DNA of 53,945 nucleotides from Psychromonas sp. Urea-02u-13 (GTDB lineage: Bacteria > Pseudomonadota > Gammaproteobacteria > Enterobacterales > Psychromonadaceae): contig NZ_PJBZ01000059.1 of NCBI RefSeq assembly GCF_002835995.1, positions 1-53,945 of the forward strand, read 5' to 3'. Every line of letters starts with the position of its first letter. Position 1 is the stretch's first letter. The translations under genes and the position numbers were made by a program. This document shows, in pieces, positions 49,350 to 53,945 of the stretch. The notes beneath the pieces are model-generated. The model ran no database searches, was not told where the DNA came from, and worked only from the letters and a program-made list of their open reading frames with translations.

Positions 49350-49571
49350 ATGGCTAAACAGAAAAAGAGACTAAAAGTCTCAAATGAAAATGCACCACAA
49401 GTACCAAAACAAGCCGACCTTGCACGTGGCACGATCAATCATTCTGCATTAGGTGCGCTGGTAACCAGTAAGATTTTTTGCATGAGAGTCGTCAAAGCTA
49501 AAAAAGGTAAAGGTTCATTCAACCGCAAAGCAAAACACTCAGGAAAAGAGTGTTATCAAATAGCAGCTTAA
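49350..49571 (+). CDS. arfA: Alternative ribosome-rescue factor ArfA
   Basis: A 73-residue protein that releases ribosomes stalled on mRNAs without a stop codon, with RF2, as a backup to tmRNA. The core ARGTINHSALGALVTSKIFCMRVVKAKKGKGSFNRKAKH matches ArfA: NAL-x-ALL helix, then the R-V-x-K-x-KKGKGS-x-x-RK basic tail that enters the mRNA channel. The N-terminal 25 residues are an extra Lys-rich piece. AAGGAG lies about 8 nt before the ATG. A hairpin lies within the 3' part of the gene (49534..49554), as in arfA of other species, where truncated mRNA makes ArfA synthesis depend on tmRNA failure. The C-terminal end after the hairpin is short. Confidence 0.88.
   Translation: MAKQKKRLKVSNENAPQVPKQADLARGTINHSALGALVTSKIFCMRVVKAKKGKGSFNRKAKHSGKECYQIAA
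49534..49554 (+). promoter_or_regulatory. Intragenic hairpin in arfA
   Basis: AACACTC, loop AGGAAAA, GAGTGTT: a perfect 7-bp stem inside the arfA coding region, about 17 nt before the stop. In E. coli and others an arfA hairpin gives a truncated, non-stop mRNA by RNase III cleavage or early termination. No U-tract follows, so cleavage is likelier than termination here. Confidence 0.6.
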
Positions 49572-49888
49572 TCCAACAGCGATTATTTGATAACATTCTC
49601 TTTCACCCCCTTTATAACTAATACCTACAACACTTCTCGTTTTCGAAAATCTAAAACCATCCAGCATTTCAGCCCACTAGCATTCAATGTAAAGATTTAA
49701 TCTTTTACTTTACTCGCAATAAATACAGTCATTTAAAATTCATTAAAAACAATCAATTAATCATAAACTTTATGTTGATTAATTTTAGTAACTGTCTAAT
49801 ATACATACGATGTTAAGTCATCCAGTGACCTAACTATTATTTACACATCATACTTTCGATTTTACTGCTGAGAAATAAAGGAGCCACC
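49572..49888. other. AT-rich intergenic region
   Basis: No gene seen in 317 bases. It must carry the promoter of the leader/DUF1127 unit. I see nothing else in it. Confidence 0.4.
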
Positions 49889-49978
49889 ATGAAAATTTTT
49901 AATACCACAAACATGTTGCGCTCATGTATTTCAATTAATCTTTTTATTGTTTCCCATATTGGAAAACATCAGCGATAA
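49889..49978 (+). CDS. Putative 29-residue leader peptide
   Basis: ATG at 49889 with a strong AAAGGAG 7 nt before it, running MKIFNTTNMLRS then a hydrophobic ISINLFIVSH and GKHQR to a TAA. It lies about 120 nt upstream of the DUF1127 gene. Between the two is a long hairpin (50008..50063). Short frame, good ribosome-binding site and hairpin together suggest a translated leader, though it could be a small membrane peptide. No match recognised. Confidence 0.5.
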   Translation: MKIFNTTNMLRSCISINLFIVSHIGKHQR

Positions 49979-50007
49979 ATTCGTATCTAAATTTACTTTG
50001 GGTCACG

Positions 50008-50063
50008 GATAAAAAGTGACTTAATAAGTAAAGCATTCTCTCTATCAAGTAACACTTTTTATC
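50008..50063 (+). promoter_or_regulatory. Long imperfect hairpin between leader peptide and DUF1127 gene
   Basis: GATAAAAAGTG-ACTT pairs with AAGT-aa-CACTTTTTATC, 11 bp perfect plus a bulged extension, loop about 22 nt. It is followed by TAAGACCTTCTTTTT. It may end transcription or shape access to the AAAGGAG of the next gene; attenuation is inference. Confidence 0.55.
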
Positions 50064-50099
50064 TAAGACCTTCTTTTTAAAATTAAAAGGAGCGACGTT

Positions 50100-50351
50100 A
50101 TGCGTCAAACACTATTCCTCATACTTGCAACTACTTTGATCAAAGCTGATATTAAAAATGAGCTACGCAAAAAACGTAAACAGCAACGCCCACAACGATT
50201 AGAACACCTGTATCTCAATGATTATTTAATGCGCGATATAGGGCTTCAGCCCGGTGGTTTTGCGATTGGAGAGAAATTTTCGCCTAGCGTAAAAGCAAAA
50301 AGATCAGTGCGTTACCTCAGATACTTACACCAGTTGAAGATCAACACGTAA
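50100..50351 (+). CDS. DUF1127 (YjiS-like) small protein
   Basis: An 83-residue protein with the DUF1127 pattern at about residues 38-48: YLNDYLMRDIGLQ (consensus LxDhxLRDIGL). It is basic at the start (KNELRKKRKQQRPQR) and has a hydrophobic N-terminus that may be an amphipathic helix. Some DUF1127 proteins bind RNA and affect small-RNA or phosphate metabolism in alphaproteobacteria; the role here is unknown. AAAAGGAG lies 6 nt upstream of the ATG. A strong hairpin follows. Confidence 0.75.
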   Translation: MRQTLFLILATTLIKADIKNELRKKRKQQRPQRLEHLYLNDYLMRDIGLQPGGFAIGEKFSPSVKAKRSVRYLRYLHQLKINT

Positions 50352-50355
50352 TATT

Positions 50356-50386
50356 AGCGCGCTACCAACAGTGATGGTAGCGCGCT
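50356..50386. terminator. GC-rich hairpin after the DUF1127 gene
   Basis: AGCGCGCTACCA, loop ACAGTGA, TGGTAGCGCGCT: a perfect 12-bp stem just after the stop. The following T-run is weak (TTAATCTT), so termination may be partial; it would also act on the opposite strand from leuE. Confidence 0.7.
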
Positions 50387-50471
50387 TAATCTTGCCCCTG
50401 CTTTGCTTATTATTGATTGAAATATTCAACCGTCATAAGCAAAGTTCAAAAACAATCAGAAAATAAGGTGT

Positions 50472-51146
50472 TTATTGTGCGGCACTGGCCAACGCAAGTT
50501 TAATTGCGAAAGCGACAAACCCCACACCCACACCTCCGCCGGAAACCGCACTCATTTTCTTACGTTTTCTAAAGGTTTCAGCCAATGTTGTGCCCGCGTA
50601 AATAAGTAAGCTCAGGTAAAGTAAACTGAGCACTTGAATCGTTAACGCTAATATCAAAAAAGGGATCACCGGTTGTGGATAAGCCGGGTCAACAAACTGA
50701 GCAAAGAATGAAAGAAAAAACAGAATCGCTTTAGGGTTTAATAAACTAACTAATAATGCTTTTCTGAACGCTTTCCCACCCGTCGTCGCTTTATTCTCAA
50801 CGGCCTTTTCAAGGCTCTGTTCATCTACTTGGCGCCACGACTTAATCGCTCCCGCAATTAAATGATAACCGATATAAATCAGATAAGCTGCGCCCGCATA
50901 TTTGATAACCATAAAAATAGCTGGGTAGGCTGTAAGAATAGTCACCGCCCCTAACGCCGTTGCCAAAATAAGCAGAGAATCACCAAGTAATACCCCAGCC
51001 ACCGCAGTCCAACCAATACGTTTACCTTGGTTTGCAGAAAGCGCCAATACATAAAGTGAATTGGGCCCAGGCAATAAAATAATAAGTAATGCACCGATTA
51101 AATAAGTGACATAATTCAGCACACCAAAGCTTTCCATCGTTAACAT
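50472..51146 (-). CDS. LeuE-like amino-acid exporter (LysE/RhtB family)
   Basis: A 224-residue inner-membrane protein with six hydrophobic helices and the LysE/RhtB signature LPGPNSLYVLALSANQGKRIGW. The overall sequence follows E. coli LeuE (GVLNYVTYLIGA; LLVSLLNPKAILFFLSFFAQFVD), which exports leucine and some analogues. The substrate here is inferred from that likeness. I chose ATG 51146, which has AAGGA 5 nt upstream; the longer TTG start at 51164 would cover this site. Confidence 0.88.
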   Translation of the reverse strand: MLTMESFGVLNYVTYLIGALLIILLPGPNSLYVLALSANQGKRIGWTAVAGVLLGDSLLILATALGAVTILTAYPAIFMVIKYAGAAYLIYIGYHLIAGAIKSWRQVDEQSLEKAVENKATTGGKAFRKALLVSLLNPKAILFFLSFFAQFVDPAYPQPVIPFLILALTIQVLSLLYLSLLIYAGTTLAETFRKRKKMSAVSGGGVGVGFVAFAIKLALASAAQ

Positions 51147-51407
51147 AGTTATCCTTACTTGCAATTAATAGCTAATGCGATAGTTGAATATACCGTTTAA
51201 ATGATGATTAGAAAGCTAATATTTCCATCTAAGCTAACGTGCTTTGTTAGCCCCCCATTCATAGGGCAGATTAAAGCGTAACTCATTAAAAATAAGAGGT
51301 GTTTTAGAGATAAGCCCTGCCAGGCAGAAAAGGTTAAACGTATTCATTGACACAATTTTTTCAACAGTTGATAGAATACGCTCAAAATATTCTAAACAAG
51401 AGAAACA

Positions 51408-52109
51408 ATGGCAAATTTTAATACTCACCTCAATGTAGCCACCGTTACAACAGGACTTGGCGCCGCCGTGCTTTTATCCGCAGGACACATCAATCTCAAC
51501 AGCGCACTGTGGTTATGGTTTTTAGGCACCATTGGCGGGTTATTACCGGACGTAGATTCCGATAACTCAACATCACTTGATGCCATCTTTAACCTCTTTG
51601 CCTTAAGCGCAGTGCTGATTGTCGTCCGCTATATTACCGCAGAGGGTTTTACACAAATCAGTTTTATTGAACTCATTGTGATTCCCCTGCTTGTCTACGC
51701 GGCCATGAGATATTTGATAAGGCCTATCTTTGAAAAAATCACAGTACACCGGGGTAGCTGCCATTCACTCTTTTTTCTACTTTTGATGGCACTGCTCACC
51801 ATGCAGGTAATTTGGAGACTAACGCCTCAAACGCCAGACCAATCTTCACTTATTGCCTGGCTTTCTGGTGGTTTTCTTTTTATGGGTGGTGTTGTGCACT
51901 TATTACTTGATGAGTTATACAGCGTAGATTTAAGCAATGTCAGAATTAAACGTTCGTTTGGTAGTGCGATGAAACTTGCTGAGTTTAAAAATAAAACCCT
52001 AACTCTGTTAAGCGTAATAGCCATTATCGCATTAGCCTATACCGCCCCTTCCCCGAGTGAAACCATCGACACATTAACTAATTGGTCTAACTTCAAACTT
52101 AGGCCTTAG
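51408..52109 (+). CDS. YdjM-like inner-membrane metal-dependent hydrolase family protein
   Basis: A 233-residue membrane protein with about five helices. Metal-ligand-like residues are conserved: NTHLNV at the start, LLPDVDSDNS (residues 45-54) and VHRGSCHS (about 112-119), as in the YdjM/LexA-regulated family (PF04307), whose YdjM is SOS-induced in E. coli. Hydrolase activity is annotated from motifs and not well shown. Start ATG 51408, GAGA upstream. No clear LexA box was found upstream. Confidence 0.82.
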   Translation: MANFNTHLNVATVTTGLGAAVLLSAGHINLNSALWLWFLGTIGGLLPDVDSDNSTSLDAIFNLFALSAVLIVVRYITAEGFTQISFIELIVIPLLVYAAMRYLIRPIFEKITVHRGSCHSLFFLLLMALLTMQVIWRLTPQTPDQSSLIAWLSGGFLFMGGVVHLLLDELYSVDLSNVRIKRSFGSAMKLAEFKNKTLTLLSVIAIIALAYTAPSPSETIDTLTNWSNFKLRP

Positions 52110-52175
52110 ACTGCTTGGTCTAACACAGTGGCTTCGAGCAGTTATTTTTTGAATTTAAAAACGTAGCATAAAATA

Positions 52176-52212
52176 AAAAAGGGCAAAACCTAATAAGGTA
52201 ATGCCCTTCTCT
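52176..52212. terminator. Bidirectional terminator
   Basis: AAAAAAGGGCA...TGCCCTT with an inner ACC/GGT pairing, T/A-rich flanks. It lies between the converging ydjM-like and DUF4389 genes. Confidence 0.75.
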
Positions 52213-52245
52213 TTAGTTGTTCATAGTGCTCAATGAACCATCTCT

Positions 52246-52587
52246 TTAAACGTTATTAATCTCAGTCTCACTGCTAGGCCAGCTTTCCATTGGGAAGGGT
52301 TGGACTTCGCTATTGTAAGTTAAAAATAACACCACCAGATATTGATAAACACTCAAGCTTTTACCAAACACCACTAAATTTTCATTAACCTTTCCGGTAA
52401 ATAACACCAATAAAAACTGTAATAATACCACCGTCATCGTGACAAATTTAGCGATGCCCATCAAAAAGACAAACAGCAGCATAAACAAGCCACGTACCCA
52501 AACGCTACGGTCTTTATAACACGGCTTTTTTTCTTCGTTGATGGTTGTTTCTTTTTCACTTTGATTTTCGTTTTCGTTTTGCATCAT
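52246..52587 (-). CDS. DUF4389 family membrane protein
   Basis: A 113-residue protein: an acidic N-terminal tail (EKETTINEEKKPCYK), then two membrane helices (GLFMLLFVFLMGIAKFVTMTVVLLQFLLVLF, cut here as two segments around residues 33-63) and SVYQYLVVLFLTYNSE with PFPMESWP, the DUF4389 signature end. The family is of unknown function. The start ATG 52587 has AGGAAAC just before. It lies 45 nt after the RelA/SpoT-like gene on the same strand, perhaps one operon. Confidence 0.82.
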   Translation of the reverse strand: MMQNENENQSEKETTINEEKKPCYKDRSVWVRGLFMLLFVFLMGIAKFVTMTVVLLQFLLVLFTGKVNENLVVFGKSLSVYQYLVVLFLTYNSEVQPFPMESWPSSETEINNV

Positions 52588-52632
52588 CGTTTCCTTTTGT
52601 GAATAAAATTTACCTGTTTATAAGCAAACCTA

Positions 52633-53394
52633 TTAGGCGCTCAAATACTGGTCCCATGCTGTGTGATACATCTGTTTAGATTCTGTTCTTAGTTTATTAA
52701 TCGACGCCTGTTCTATTTCACTTAACGGGCGATTCTCTGTTAACTGCATACGTTCAATATGTTGAATCTGTTCATAGTTATCGTGCTCTTCTCCATTTTT
52801 AATCACAGAGAAAGCTTCAAGATGTATTTGTACTTCAGCAACAATTTGGCTATCGGGTAAACGTACCAGTAAATTCAAGTCTCTGTAACCTGAAGCTCTC
52901 GGCGTTTTAAAACGATTTTTAATGCGTAGTATCTGTGTTTTTTGCTCAATTAATTCAAAGGCATTCATTAATGCAGGCACATCTTTTGCGACAATTGAAG
53001 TGCGCGCCAAATCCGTGATTTGATCACTATTACCCGCCAATTTACGATTGATTTTATCCAATGCGCGCGGTTGAGATTTTACACCGGAAGAAAAACTATG
53101 GGTGCCCGTTGCTAAGGTAATACCTTCGGTTATTATTTCTAATTCACTTTGCCCCACCAGTGCATTTTGATAAAGCAGATTAAATTCACTATAAGGCTGT
53201 TTAATATCATTCGATTGAAACGCCTGAACAGCATAAAGACCAGCAAGATCTTTACTGTGGTTATGTCTGCGGTTCGGCTGGCTAAAGGGTAAAAGCTTAG
53301 TGGCATCGATATGCCCCGGTAGCTTTAACGGGGCGGCATTCGCCTGTGAAGAGACTGCTAATAATACAAAAAAGGCGCGGAGTAACTTGTTCAT
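52633..53394 (-). CDS. Predicted exported RelA/SpoT-fold protein
   Basis: A 253-residue protein with a classic signal peptide (MNKLLRAFFVLLAVSSQANA, cut after residue 20), so exported. The middle follows the RelA/SpoT nucleotidyltransferase pattern: KINRKL, then ITDLARTSIV (Asp128, Arg131), RIKNRF (Lys159, Arg161), GYRDLNL (Tyr170, Arg171) and VAEVQIHLEA (Glu187, Gln189), which line up with RxKD-, GYRSLH- and E-x-Q-like synthetase motifs. No hydrolase HD domain, TGS or ACT domain. Synthetase-fold proteins normally act on cytoplasmic ATP/GTP; an exported one cannot make housekeeping (p)ppGpp and could be a secreted toxin-like enzyme or a protein that kept only the fold. The DUF4389 gene lies 45 nt downstream. 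Confidence 0.7.
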   Translation of the reverse strand: MNKLLRAFFVLLAVSSQANAAPLKLPGHIDATKLLPFSQPNRRHNHSKDLAGLYAVQAFQSNDIKQPYSEFNLLYQNALVGQSELEIITEGITLATGTHSFSSGVKSQPRALDKINRKLAGNSDQITDLARTSIVAKDVPALMNAFELIEQKTQILRIKNRFKTPRASGYRDLNLLVRLPDSQIVAEVQIHLEAFSVIKNGEEHDNYEQIQHIERMQLTENRPLSEIEQASINKLRTESKQMYHTAWDQYLSA

Positions 53395-53945
53395 TAATTC
53401 ACCCTATCTAAACTGTGTCAGAGTATTCTAACTACACTATTAGATATAAAGACTTAATATGTCTAATTCAAGGTTAGAAAAGTAAAGATATGTAAACATC
53501 TGTAAATACTCCCATATAAAGCTAAATCCTGTGACGCTTATCTCGAAATTGTGTTTGAAAAACACACAGATAATCAATGAAATTTGTAACTATTCAGCAC
53601 CTCAAAAAAATTTAGATGCTTTATACACTACAGACAGTAGCGGTTCAGGACTAAGCCATTTATGCCTAATTCAAGGCGGGAAAGCATAGTTTAGTCGTTT
53701 AAATACTTCGTGCAGATGTTCAAATTCATTCCCGATGAATTTGTGAGAATTTCCTAACACGGTTATCGTGAGATAACTGAAGCTTTAATGTGAATGAATC
53801 TTAAATGGCAACGACCTGAGTCGTTACTAAAATTTAATCAATCTCGCTGGAAATACCCGCTTATGTGTTGCATCTAACACCGTTAAACAGCAAAATTACA
53901 TTTATCTCCGAGTGACAATAAACAACGATAGAGGCAAAAATATGC
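53395..53945. other. Terminal intergenic region; new gene may start at the last bases
   Basis: No gene seen in 551 bases. Two small palindromes: GTTATC-GTGA-GATAAC (53762..53777) and ACGAC-CTGA-GTCGT (about 53810..53824). An ATG at 53942 with GAGG 8 nt before it is a plausible start of a plus-strand gene that lies beyond the window. Confidence 0.4.

Noticed and set aside
51234..51428. 64-residue minus-strand frame before the YdjM-like gene
   Set aside because: Overlaps the start of the well-supported plus-strand gene and has no ribosome-binding site; a shorter Met at 51347 is equally unsupported.

Overview
The window reads as chromosome from a cold-adapted marine gammaproteobacterium, most like Psychromonas or Moritella. 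The grounds are an AT-rich composition, the block ftsK-lolA-rarA-serS in the enterobacterial/vibrio order, an E. coli-like FadR, three CspA-type cold-shock genes and a complete omega-3 polyunsaturated fatty acid (PUFA) synthase locus. The genus is inferred from gene content; no 16S gene is present.

Layout. 1-3001: a two-gene unit sharing an odd GDAVYGDKVM peptide motif (one gene runs off the left edge), an orphan membrane-anchored protein and a solute-binding protein. 3116-12061: serS, a dead crcB fluoride channel gene, a small mobile repeat (MITE), a fluoride riboswitch driving a CLC-F-type fluoride/proton antiporter, then rarA, lolA, ftsK and fadR. 12470-18560: dsbB, a YjfB-like small protein, a U32 peptidase-family protein, a chemoreceptor and a VF530-type protein. 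18798-38127: the PUFA synthase operon pfaR-pfaA-pfaB-pfaC-pfaD on the minus strand, about 19 kb, with seven tandem ACP domains in PfaA. The phosphopantetheinyl transferase (pfaE) that activates these ACPs is not in the window. 38680-45086: three cspA cassettes encoding identical proteins, interleaved with an acyltransferase, a degenerate AAA+ protein and a divergent EamA exporter/AraC regulator pair. 45334-53945: an outer-membrane barrel, the YlqF GTPase, a PLP cysteine synthase-family enzyme, the ribosome-rescue factor ArfA with a hairpin inside its gene, a DUF1127 gene behind a putative leader peptide, a LeuE-like exporter, a YdjM-like membrane protein, a DUF4389 protein and a predicted exported RelA/SpoT-fold protein.

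How the genes fit together. The Pfa proteins build long-chain PUFAs by iterative cycles: PfaA (KS-AT-7xACP-KR-DH-like), PfaB (AT), PfaC (KS-CLF and paired DH hot-dog units) and PfaD (FMN enoyl reductase). PfaR, a transposase-derived regulator, heads the operon and ends 16 nt before pfaA. With the csp cassettes this makes a cold-adaptation neighbourhood. The fluoride locus looks like an exporter swap: a full-length crcB with two in-frame TGA codons lies beside a riboswitch-controlled CLC-F gene.

Most worth a second look: the CrcB to CLC-F replacement, the predicted periplasmic RelA/SpoT-like protein, the GDAVYGDKVM pair, the P-loop-less AAA+ protein, the transposase-like PfaR, the arfA intragenic hairpin and the leader/attenuator arrangement before the DUF1127 gene. 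No tRNA, rRNA, CRISPR array, intact insertion sequence or prophage was seen.
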